Of a stretch of 64,000 nt of DNA, positions 19,295-26,770 are shown piece by piece. Location: the NCBI RefSeq assembly GCF_025639885.1, contig NZ_CP106737.1:1-64000 (forward strand). The letters run 5' to 3'. The stretch is from Roseovarius pelagicus (GTDB taxonomy: Bacteria > Pseudomonadota > Alphaproteobacteria > Rhodobacterales > Rhodobacteraceae). The position numbers and the translations under genes were made by a program. The stretch's first letter is position 1. Each line of letters begins with the position of its first letter. The notes under the pieces were generated by a model. It did no database searches. It saw only the letters and a program-made list of their open reading frames with translations, and was not told where the DNA came from.

Positions 19295-20113
19295 TCAGTC
19301 GCTCAGACCGCTGGCGCGATGCAGCATCCAATCTACAATCAGGTTGATCCCGATGGTCAACAGGGCAATGGCCCCGGCCGGAATAAGTGGGGTGATATCC
19401 CCAAAGGAGATGAGCGTTGCGTTTTCTTTGACCATGCTGCCCCAATCAGCGATGGGCGGCTGGATGCCGATGCCAAGAAACGACAGCGCGGCGATGAACA
19501 GAAACACAAAGCAAAACCGCACGCCAAATTCGGCGATCAGGGTGGAACTGATATTTGGCAGGATCTCGCGCCGTAACAGCCGGAACGTGCTTTCTCCGCG
19601 CAGCCGTGCGGCCTCGACATAATCGAGCCCAACCACATTCATGGCCGCTGCCCGTGACAGCCGGTAAACCGGCGCAATATAGATGATTGCGATTACGGCA
19701 ACCATGTTAAAGATGGATGTCCCGACAATGGCCAGCAACATCAGAGCGAGGATGAGTGTCGGCATCGCCAGCAAAACGTCGATCATACGAGAAAGCACTT
19801 CGTCAAACCAACCCGAGCGCAGCGCGGCGAACATCCCCAGATAAGACCCGAGACCGAAGGCAATGGAGGTGGTCAGCAGTGCCAGCCCGACAGTGTTGCG
19901 TGCGCCATAGATCATGCGTGACAGCATGTCGCGACCCAGGTTATCGGTGCCGAGCGGATGCGCGCTGCTCCAGGGTTGATAGGGGTTGCCGACGATCTGG
20001 GTTTCCCCAAACGGCGCGATAAGGGGCGCAAAGAGGCCGGTCAGAAGCGTCACAAGCAGGATGATGATGCCAATAATGGCGGTCAGCGGCGCGGATTTGA
20101 GAAGTTTTATCAT
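19295..20113 (-). CDS. Peptide-type ABC transporter permease, DppC-like
   Basis: A 272-residue inner-membrane permease. The first hydrophobic helix is near residues 10-30 (LTAIIGIIILLVTLLTGLFA), followed by the DppC-type HPLGTDNLGRDMLSRMIYGARNT segment and the cytoplasmic EAA loop (EAARLRGESTFRLLRREILPN) that docks the ATPase. It starts three bases after the stop of the DppB-like gene, implying translational coupling. It forms the translocation pore with that protein. Confidence 0.92.
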   Translation of the reverse strand: MIKLLKSAPLTAIIGIIILLVTLLTGLFAPLIAPFGETQIVGNPYQPWSSAHPLGTDNLGRDMLSRMIYGARNTVGLALLTTSIAFGLGSYLGMFAALRSGWFDEVLSRMIDVLLAMPTLILALMLLAIVGTSIFNMVAVIAIIYIAPVYRLSRAAAMNVVGLDYVEAARLRGESTFRLLRREILPNISSTLIAEFGVRFCFVFLFIAALSFLGIGIQPPIADWGSMVKENATLISFGDITPLIPAGAIALLTIGINLIVDWMLHRASGLSD

Positions 20114-20116
20114 TGC

Positions 20117-21073
20117 TTATCTGCCATGTCGCAAACGCGGGTTCGAGATCAGTGAAATGATATCTGCAAGCACATTGAGCGTGATGTAGACGGTGGCAAA
20201 GAACAGGCCCACGGCCTGTACGACAGGGAAGTCACGGCTCGTCACGGCGTCCACCAGTAGCTGGCCCAGGCCAGGATAGGAAAACACGACCTCAACCACC
20301 ACGACGCCAACGATGAGATAGGCAAGGTTCAGGGCCATGACATTGATGATCGGTGCCAAGGCGTTGGGCAGTGCGTGAAGCACGATAATCCGCCACCATG
20401 GCACACCCTTCAGCTGCGCCATTTCGATGTAGGGCGAGGCCAGCACGTTGATGATCGCGGCGCGGGTCATCCGCATCATATGTGCGACCACCACCAGAAC
20501 CAACGTCAGCGCCGGCAGGAAGGTGCGGTAAAGCGCATCCCCCAATCCTTCTGCCGCATCAATACGGGCCAGTGTAGGAAACCAGCCAAACCGGATCGAC
20601 AGGAAAAGAATGAGCACATATGCGACAAAGAATTCGGGCATCGAAACGGCCGCAAGAGCCCCGAGATTCATCCCGCGGTCAAACACGGTGTGGCGCCAGA
20701 GCGCCGTCAAAAGACCCAAAGTCAGTGCGACCGGTATCGCGATCACCGCTGCATATGTTGCCAGGAAGATGGTATTGTACAGCCGCGTGCTGAGCAGGTC
20801 GGCCACGGCCCGCCCCGAGGCAAGAGAATTTCCGAAGTCACCCTGAAGCACCCCACCGAGCCAGTCGATATAGCGTATGTGAGGCGGCTGATCGAGGCCC
20901 AGCTCGGCGCGAAAGGCGGCGACTGTGCTGGGGGTCGCGGACTGGCCCAGAATCTGCTGAGCAAGATCACCGGGCAAAATTTCGATACCGATAAACATGA
21001 ACGCCGAAATGATGAACAGTGTAAGAACACCGAAAATCAGGCGTCCCAGAATGAGCTTTTGAAGCCGATGCAT
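20117..21073 (-). CDS. Peptide-type ABC transporter permease, DppB-like
   Basis: A 318-residue inner-membrane permease. The start at 21073 (MHRLQKLILGRLIFGV) is preferred because it gives the standard DppB N-terminus, with the first membrane helix right after it; the upstream extension is not family-like. Typical DppB features are LGLDQPPHIRYIDWLGGVLQGDFGNSLASGRAV and the EAA-like loop AQLKGVPWWRIIVLHALPNALAPIINV. It is located between the binding protein and the DppC-like gene in the same operon. Confidence 0.92.
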   Translation of the reverse strand: MHRLQKLILGRLIFGVLTLFIISAFMFIGIEILPGDLAQQILGQSATPSTVAAFRAELGLDQPPHIRYIDWLGGVLQGDFGNSLASGRAVADLLSTRLYNTIFLATYAAVIAIPVALTLGLLTALWRHTVFDRGMNLGALAAVSMPEFFVAYVLILFLSIRFGWFPTLARIDAAEGLGDALYRTFLPALTLVLVVVAHMMRMTRAAIINVLASPYIEMAQLKGVPWWRIIVLHALPNALAPIINVMALNLAYLIVGVVVVEVVFSYPGLGQLLVDAVTSRDFPVVQAVGLFFATVYITLNVLADIISLISNPRLRHGR

Positions 21074-21156
21074 ATGATGATTTTCCAGAAGGCGGAGGCG
21101 CTGCGGGACGAAATACGGGCGGCTGTTTCCAAAGCCGCCCGAAACAGTGAGCTGGA

Positions 21157-22722
21157 TCAGGCTGTCCACCAACGTTCGATGAAGCGCCAGCTGTCAAAAC
21201 CCCACATCTCCGAGAGCTGTTCGGGCATCGCGATATTCTTCGACATCGCCCAGACAGCGTTGCCGAAAGCCGGGATGAGAGCGCCGCCATCTTCTTTCAC
21301 GATCTTCTGCATCTCGCCATACATCTCGGCGCGGCGTTCGTGGTTCAGCTCAGGGCGCGCCTGCAACAGCAACACATTGAAGCGTTCGTTCTTCCATTTG
21401 GTTTCGTTCCAGTCAGCGCCTTCGGCATATGCCGCCGTGAACATCAAATCCGCTGTTGGACGACCGCCCCAATAGGAGCCGCAGAACGGTTTCTTCAACC
21501 AGACGTTCGAGAAGTACCCATCATCCGGCTGCCGGTCGACATTGATGTTGATGTTGGCGGCCTTGGCAGATTCCTTGAACAACACCGAGGTATCCACCGC
21601 ACCGTTGAACGCCGTATCCGCTGTGGACAGCGTGACATCCAGTGACGATAGCCCTGCCTTGCTCAAATGGTGCTTTGCGCGCTCGGGATCATAGGCGATC
21701 TGTTCCAGATCGTCGTTGTAGTAGAGCATCGTCGAGGCAATAGGCTGGTCGTTGCCGACGCTGCCATATCCATAGAGGACGGACTGGACCATCTGTTCGC
21801 GGTCGATGCCGTATTTCAGGGCCTGCCGCACGTTCACGTCATCATAGGGCGCGGTGTCGGTATGCATCGGCATGATATAATGCACCGGGCTGTCATGGGT
21901 GACAACCTGGACGTTCGGATTGCGCCCTAGCAGATCAATGGTTTTGTAATCAGGGCGGTCGATCACGTCGACCTCACCGTTCATCAACGCATTCATTCGC
22001 GCCGCCACATCGCCGACCTTGAGGATCTCGACCTTATCGAAATGCGCGTAGCCCTTTTTCCAGTAATCGTCGCGGCGTTTCAACTCGACGCGCACACCAG
22101 GTTCGAAGGTCTCAATGGTAAAGCCGCCGGTTCCGATCAGGCTGTGTGGATCAATGCCGTCGCCGGTTGATTGACGAATGCCCAGGTGATAATCGTTGAA
22201 TACAAAGGGGAAATCCGCGTTTCCGCCTTCGAGTTCAAAGATCACGACCTTGTCGCCATCTGCGCGGATACCGGTGATCTGCGCCAGCAGCGGCTTGATG
22301 CCCGATTTGGAGTCTTCCCCCATATGGTGACGGATCGAGGAGATCACGTCTTCGGCAGTCACCTTCTTGCCGTCCGAGAAATCGGCGTCTTCACGCAAGC
22401 GGAAGGTCCAGGTGGCGGCATCGGCACTTGCTTCATAGCTTTCAGCCAGATTTGGTTTGGCCGTGCCGTCAGGGGCGATTTCTGTCAGAGTGTTGAACAC
22501 GGCATAGCCGGTCGCGAACATGAAGTCGTTGTTGAACGTTGCCGGGTCCATGCTGTCCGACGACGAACCTTTGCTCAGGCCCACCCGAAGCGTGCCGCCT
22601 TTTTTCGGAGCCGTCTGGCCGAAAGCGCCAGCGGGCAACATCAGGCCCGCGCCGACGGCAGCAGTTCCTGCGATGAATCCGCGGCGGCTCGGGCCGGTTT
22701 TGAGGATGCGATTGGTGGTCAC
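21157..22722 (-). CDS. Extracellular solute-binding protein, family 5 (DppA-like)
   Basis: A periplasmic receptor of 521 residues for peptides, opines or similar solutes. I chose a GTG start at 22722 because AAGGAG lies just ahead of it and because it begins a clean twin-arginine-like signal peptide (SRRGFIAGTAAVGAGL followed by AFGQTAPKKGG); longer frames upstream have no signal. Family 5 segments include TLRVGLSKGSSSDSMDP, TWTFRLREDADFSDGK and ALKYGIDREQMVQSVLYGYG. It lies between the oxygenase and the DppB-like permease on the same strand and delivers the solute to the permeases. Confidence 0.9.
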   Translation of the reverse strand: MTTNRILKTGPSRRGFIAGTAAVGAGLMLPAGAFGQTAPKKGGTLRVGLSKGSSSDSMDPATFNNDFMFATGYAVFNTLTEIAPDGTAKPNLAESYEASADAATWTFRLREDADFSDGKKVTAEDVISSIRHHMGEDSKSGIKPLLAQITGIRADGDKVVIFELEGGNADFPFVFNDYHLGIRQSTGDGIDPHSLIGTGGFTIETFEPGVRVELKRRDDYWKKGYAHFDKVEILKVGDVAARMNALMNGEVDVIDRPDYKTIDLLGRNPNVQVVTHDSPVHYIMPMHTDTAPYDDVNVRQALKYGIDREQMVQSVLYGYGSVGNDQPIASTMLYYNDDLEQIAYDPERAKHHLSKAGLSSLDVTLSTADTAFNGAVDTSVLFKESAKAANININVDRQPDDGYFSNVWLKKPFCGSYWGGRPTADLMFTAAYAEGADWNETKWKNERFNVLLLQARPELNHERRAEMYGEMQKIVKEDGGALIPAFGNAVWAMSKNIAMPEQLSEMWGFDSWRFIERWWTA

Positions 22723-22780
22723 GTTATTCTCCTTGTTGGTTATTAGGGTGCCAATATTCCTGTTCGAGCAAACGCTGCCA

Positions 22781-23812
22781 TCACCCGGCCAACGGGTCGG
22801 TATAGGGTGCTCGGGGTGGACGCAACTCTGCCAGTCCGAAATTCTCGGGGAACTTCGTCGTAGTAGCCCAGAGATGATCACCATAGAGGAATGGTTCGAA
22901 TGGTTCGATCCCGTCGATGGGAAGCGGTGCAATTTCGGTGCTTGGCCGCGGCTCGAAGAAAAACGGGATTGAATAGCGGTGTTCGCCCTGGCCGAGCACG
23001 CGGTGCAGCGTTGCCTTGATCTTGCCGCCGGTCCAGCGTTCCAGAAGGCCGCCAAAGTTGACCGCAAAGCTGTCGTCGATGACGGGAACGTCAATCCATT
23101 TGCCATGCGTGTCCCTTGCCTGCAGCCCGCCGACACCACAGGTCGCCAGAAGGGTCAGCAGGCCCGAGTCGACATGTGCGCCAGCGACCTGCTCAAAAGT
23201 CTTGCCGTCATGCTCGACATAGCGGGTGGAACCATTGGAAATCACATTGTCGCGGCTGGGATAATGCAACAAGCGCAAGGTGGAAATACCATCGTTGAAG
23301 GCATCGCGGAAAATGCTTTCGTCGATCCCCAGGCTTCGTGAAATCGACGCCAGAATATGTTCACCGATGTTTTCTGCACTCAGGTAATACTCTGCTGTCG
23401 TCTTGGCCCAGCTTTCAGGCAGCAGCTTCTCGTCTGGAAGCGGCGTTGGCTCGTATAGAACATCATCCGCCTGGTCTGCCGGCAGTGTGCGGACAATGTC
23501 AGGGCCGATTTCGTAGCCTTCGCGCCCTCGGGTCGGGCTTGAGGACAGCGGGAACCAGCCACGGTAAAGATGTGGATTCTCAGGCGCAAAATTGCGCTTC
23601 CAGTAGGGGCGCTGATCGTCTTCGGGAATATCGAATAGCTTGAGCATCTTATTGCGCTCGGCGGATCCGACCTTGATATCTGAGGGGTAATTCTTGACCA
23701 CCATGAAGCCGATGTCGAATGCCGCGTTGGCAATTTCGCGATCTGTCTTCGCTCTGGCCTTTTCATCATCGCCAAATAGTGGACCTATGTCGACTATCGG
23801 AATTTCGCACAT
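22781..23812 (-). CDS. 2-oxoglutarate/Fe(II)-dependent oxygenase, isopenicillin N synthase family
   Basis: A 343-residue non-haem iron oxygenase. The N-terminal DIOX_N segment (IPIVDIGPLF) is followed by the jelly-roll domain with the metal ligands HVD (in VAGAHVDSGLLTLL) and the distal His (ATLHRVLG), and RYSIPFFFEP supplies the Arg/Ser pair that binds 2-oxoglutarate. The start follows AAGGAGA. It is the first gene of the operon with the peptide-type transporter, so it probably modifies or degrades the imported solute. Two copies of the putative TetR site lie 111 and 138 bases upstream. The substrate is unknown. Confidence 0.9.
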   Translation of the reverse strand: MCEIPIVDIGPLFGDDEKARAKTDREIANAAFDIGFMVVKNYPSDIKVGSAERNKMLKLFDIPEDDQRPYWKRNFAPENPHLYRGWFPLSSSPTRGREGYEIGPDIVRTLPADQADDVLYEPTPLPDEKLLPESWAKTTAEYYLSAENIGEHILASISRSLGIDESIFRDAFNDGISTLRLLHYPSRDNVISNGSTRYVEHDGKTFEQVAGAHVDSGLLTLLATCGVGGLQARDTHGKWIDVPVIDDSFAVNFGGLLERWTGGKIKATLHRVLGQGEHRYSIPFFFEPRPSTEIAPLPIDGIEPFEPFLYGDHLWATTTKFPENFGLAELRPPRAPYTDPLAG

Positions 23813-23922
23813 GACTTGTCTCCTTGGTATCTAGCCCTCATGCCTCTTCCGAGGTGCGTACGCGCTGGCCAATGGCCCTCGCGCGAGGATGCTTTTCCAA
23901 TTGTCCCCCGGAGTTCCATTGA

Positions 23923-23936
23923 CTACCTCGCAGTAG
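23923..23936. promoter_or_regulatory. Putative TetR operator, CTACT-N5-GTAG (site 3)
   Basis: CTACCTCGCAGTAG; read on the minus strand it is CTACTGCGAGGTAG, the same form as sites 1, 2 and 4. It lies 111 bases upstream of the oxygenase start, and its centre is 27 bases from that of site 4. Confidence 0.5.
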
Positions 23937-23949
23937 GTATATGCATAAA

Positions 23950-23963
23950 CTACTCTTGGGTAG
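23950..23963. promoter_or_regulatory. Putative TetR operator, CTACT-N5-GTAG (site 4)
   Basis: CTACTCTTGGGTAG, paired with site 3 in front of the oxygenase-transporter operon. Tandem sites on nearly the same helix face, here 27 bases centre to centre, would suit cooperative binding of two TetR dimers. Confidence 0.5.
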
Positions 23964-24131
23964 GAATTGTGTCAAGGCAGCATCTGCATTTGATGAAATT
24001 CATTGAAATATATGATATTAAAGAGAAAAATATTTCTCGCGGCTTCACGGGTATCGCCAATTTGTTTATGCGATGGTCATCGTGCAGGCCGCCCTTCGCA
24101 CGTGCGGGGGCGAGAGTTGGTGCAAAACACC

Positions 24132-24362
24132 CTATCCCGCCGCCAGTTCCGCCGCGATATCAAACCTGGGTTTGTTGATGATCCCGCGTCCCGCCAGTGC
24201 CCAGCCTGTCAGCACGTCGCCGTCATCGGCATCGTAGCGGCCAGAGACATCTACGCGCGTGGGGGCCTGCCCCACCATCAATGTCCAGAACCACTCGGGC
24301 GAGCGCGGATACCGAAGCAACAGGCAATTGTGGTGTATCAGATCACCCGGTTCGCGCGGGGG
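24132..24362 (-). pseudogene. LysR-family regulator, C-terminal fragment cut by an IS6 element
   Basis: The last 75 or so codons of a LysR-type regulator (PREPGDLIHHNCLLLRYPRSP, SGRYDADDGDVLTGWALAGRG, KPRFDIAAELAAG), matching the C-terminus of the substrate-binding domain. The reading frame begins exactly where the terminal repeat of the adjacent IS6 element ends. The DNA-binding half is missing and was not found on the other side of the element, so the insertion was accompanied by a deletion. It is unrelated in detail to the three intact LysR genes of the window. Confidence 0.82.
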
Positions 24363-25179
24363 GTACTGTCGCAAACTTCATCTGGTAGTGCAAAACAGCC
24401 TGTTAGCGGACACACTTATGCTGCGAGGTCGGCGAATTGCTGGAAGCCTGTTTTCCCATTCGCGGCGATTTGACCTTTGCGTATCATGTGCACGGTTTCA
24501 ATCCCAGCCAGCGTAGCATCTGCTGAGTGAAACTCCTTGAAGCCTGGTGCTGGGCGCGTGATCCGCTTGATGAAACGGTGGTCCTGCTCGATCATATTGT
24601 TCAAATATTTGCTCTGCATGATCCGGATCAACCGCCCGCTGCCCGTAAATTTGCGGATCACGTTCACGGCCTGAAGCCCCGCCAGATTGGCGCCGCTCTT
24701 GTCGATAGCAATGCGATCAGGCGTACCATTCGTTGAAATTGCACGTTTAAAAAAACCGACGTGCGGCAGCCTTGTTCCACTTTGCAGAGAGCATGAAATC
24801 AAGGGTTCGGCCGTTCCGATCAACAGCGTGATAAAAATAGACCCATTGGCCTTTGACCTGGGCATAGGTTTCATCCATCCGCCATGAGTTGGCTGTCTGA
24901 GGCTTTCGCTTTTGCGCTTGTTCAGCAATGAGCGGTGAGTATTTCACCACCCACCTGTTCAGTGTCGCAGGTCAACATCGACACCACGCTCTGCCATGAT
25001 CTCCTCCAAATCTCGGTGGGAGACCGCGTATCTGACGTAAAAATATACGGCATAAAGGATCACGCTATTGGGGTAATGCACCCCTTTGAAACTCACCCCC
25101 ATCTTGCCTGCCCGTTTTTGGCACAATGACATATCGGCGATCTTGTATGAATGGAATTAGAAAGTTTGCGACAGAACCC
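24361..25179 (-). mobile_element. IS6-family insertion sequence (defective)
   Basis: An 819-bp element, the normal IS6 size, bounded by imperfect inverted repeats: GGGTACTGTCGCAAACTT at the left and, read inward from the right, GGGTTCTGTCGCAAACTT. No 8-bp target duplication is visible in the flanks (they differ), as expected after IS6 cointegrate or deletion events. It separates the LysR fragment from the LLM operon promoter region. Confidence 0.85.
24416..25102 (-). pseudogene. IS6-family transposase with two frameshifts
   Basis: A DDE transposase of about 230 residues if repaired. The N-terminus (VHYPNSVILYAVYFYVRYAVSHRDLEEIMAERGVDVD, shown only to position 24985 or so) is followed by one missing base, where GACCATGCG is expected but GACCTGCG is present. 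The middle part, WRMDETYAQVKGQWVYFYHAVD, continues to a seven-T run near 24750, where an extra base shifts the frame to STNGTPDRIAIDKSGAN and the C-terminus. Two independent lesions make it inactive. A programmed slip at the T run cannot explain the first lesion. Confidence 0.85.
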
Positions 25180-25616
25180 TTGCCAAACGTAGAAAAATCT
25201 CAGCATCGGCTGAACAACTTGGCAATGCCAGAAAGGGTACTTCGCAAATAATGAAACCGGCGTCCTTAAGGAAGTGGAATTCGTCGATAATCTGTTCGAT
25301 GAAGCGGCATGATCTCAATCCTAACACTAGAAATTTGAACATGCTAAACTAACGCAACAGAACCATCCTCCCAAACAGGATGAATCACAAAATCATGCGT
25401 GTGGGAATCCCCGCGATTCAGGTTTCGGGCGGGACGCTTTAGCCATTCTATTATGCAACAAAGCTTGCGGCGAAGCTGCATCCAAACGTGACACCTCAGT
25501 GAAAGCGTTATAATTGAAATTTCTTCAATTATTCGCATTAACAAATTCAATATCTTTGCCAGAACCGTTCTGCCAAAACTGTCACAGACAGATAATGAAG
25601 CCTATGGGAAGTCAGC
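25180..25616. other. Intergenic region upstream of the LLM-betaine operon
   Basis: Holds the promoter of the operon starting at 25617 and the perfect inverted repeat at 25512-25530. Small minus-strand frames at 25157-25342 and 25344-25550 have no recognisable motifs and are not annotated as genes. Confidence 0.55.
25512..25530. promoter_or_regulatory. Perfect inverted repeat, candidate LysR box
   Basis: AATTGAA-ATTTC-TTCAATT, 7-bp arms with a 5-base spacer, about 87 bases upstream of the LLM start. It contains a T-N11-A core, the standard LysR-type site. The LysR gene at 32610-33476, at the far end of the same unit, is the likeliest regulator. Confidence 0.6.
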
Positions 25617-26669
25617 ATGGATTTTTGCATACAATTGGGTCCATACATCACGGATAAGTCTTACGGTGGAGATCGCGTATTCAAAGACATGCTAGATCAG
25701 GCTGTTTTTGCCGAGAAATTGAACTTTGATTCCGTTTCGGTGACAGAGCATCACTTGGTAAACATCCTGATGATGCCTGCGCCGCTGCAATTCGCAACTC
25801 AAATTGCGCAGCACACAGATCAGATCAAAATTATCACTTCCATTGCTGTTCTGCCACTTCATGACATGCGGGTTTATGCCGGTGAAGTTGTCTGTGCGGA
25901 CATCTTTACCCAAGGCCGCCTGTTACTTGGTGTAGGACGCGGCGCGTTCGCCTATGAGATGGAGCGGATGGGCGTTCCCATGGATCAGACGCAAGCCCGT
26001 TTCAACGAATCCCTCGACCTTCTTCAAAAACTTTTGAGCGAAGAAGAAGTCAGCGCCGATGGCGATTATTATCAATTCGACCCCATCACGATCATGCCAC
26101 GCCCGATGACTCCTGGCGGGCCACAGATGATGATGGCTGTTCTGAATCCCGAAGGAATTTATCAGTGTACAAAACGTGGGTTCCATATCCAGACGACACC
26201 GCTTGCCGGGCGGCATCAATTACTACGGGATCAGGTGGCTGGATTTTGTCGCGCCAAAGACGAAATGGGAGATGCTGGGGCGGAGCTCACACTTTCGCTC
26301 TCACGTCTTGGCTTTGTCTGCAATTCGGATGCCGTGAGAAACTCTTGTATACATAGGGCGAATTCTTACTACGCCCGCTTTGACAATGTTTTCACTGGCC
26401 CTGGTAAGGTGGATAATGGCCTGATCCGAGAACTTCCGCGCAATCAAACTGCAGAAGAGCTTGCCGAGAGTCTTATGATTGGCTCAGTGCAGGAAATTGT
26501 CGACAAGCTGGGCGAATATTCAGACCTCGGAATCGATCGTTTCATATTCAACTGCAACTTTGGGATGTCTCAGGCGGCCACGCTTGAGAACATTCAACAG
26601 TTTGCCGAAGAGATTGCGCCCCATTTTTCCTATAAAGGAATAGGTGTGCTGGAGGGGGCTTGTGAATGA
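25617..26669 (+). CDS. Luciferase-like (LLM) flavin-dependent monooxygenase, paralog 1
   Basis: A 350-residue LLM-class enzyme with a TIM-barrel fold that oxygenates a substrate using reduced FMN and O2 delivered by a separate reductase. Landmarks are SVTEHHLVNI near residues 42-51, VLPLHDMRVYAGEVVCADI, LLLGVGRGAFAYEMERMGVPM and the window-specific YYARFDNVFTGPG signature. It is first in a unit with a small ORF, a GMC oxidoreductase and a betaine-type transporter. No flavin reductase is adjacent, so it would rely on one encoded elsewhere, for example at 40658, 50618 or 58436. The substrate is unknown; a trimethylammonium or related compound is a guess from the neighbours. Confidence 0.9.
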   Translation: MDFCIQLGPYITDKSYGGDRVFKDMLDQAVFAEKLNFDSVSVTEHHLVNILMMPAPLQFATQIAQHTDQIKIITSIAVLPLHDMRVYAGEVVCADIFTQGRLLLGVGRGAFAYEMERMGVPMDQTQARFNESLDLLQKLLSEEEVSADGDYYQFDPITIMPRPMTPGGPQMMMAVLNPEGIYQCTKRGFHIQTTPLAGRHQLLRDQVAGFCRAKDEMGDAGAELTLSLSRLGFVCNSDAVRNSCIHRANSYYARFDNVFTGPGKVDNGLIRELPRNQTAEELAESLMIGSVQEIVDKLGEYSDLGIDRFIFNCNFGMSQAATLENIQQFAEEIAPHFSYKGIGVLEGACE

Positions 26670-26770
26670 TCAAGGCAGCTTTTGTCTATAAAGACCCGAT
26701 CTACTTTGATCTAAGGGGCTCTCAAATGAGCGTTTTCACTGAAAGAACTGCGAATCCGGGGGCGGTATGA
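26666..26770 (+). CDS. 34-residue small ORF coupled to both neighbours
   Basis: Encodes a 34-residue peptide beginning MIKAAFVYKDPIYFDLRG and ending ANPGAV. Its ATG overlaps the stop of the LLM gene (ATGA), and its own stop overlaps the ATG of the GMC oxidoreductase in the same manner, so it fills the 97-base gap exactly in frame. A GGAGGGG ribosome binding site lies 8 bases before its start. The peptide has no membrane segment and no family that I recognise. It may be a real small protein, a leader that couples translation of the two enzymes, or the remnant of a larger gene. Confidence 0.55.
   Translation: MIKAAFVYKDPIYFDLRGSQMSVFTERTANPGAV

Larger units (their letters stand above)
23813..24131. 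other. Intergenic region upstream of the oxygenase-transporter operon
   Basis: Promoter region of the minus-strand operon. It holds the two 14-bp inverted repeats at 23923 and 23950 and an A/T-rich stretch at about 23935-24035. No gene is recognised before the LysR fragment begins. Confidence 0.6.

Noticed and set aside
24745..24760. Programmed frameshift at the T7 run of the IS6 transposase
   Set aside because: A second, independent frameshift upstream already inactivates the gene, and IS6 elements are not known for this mechanism.
25157..25342. 61-residue minus-strand frame after the IS6 element
   Set aside because: Partly made of IS end sequence and not recognisable as the missing LysR half.
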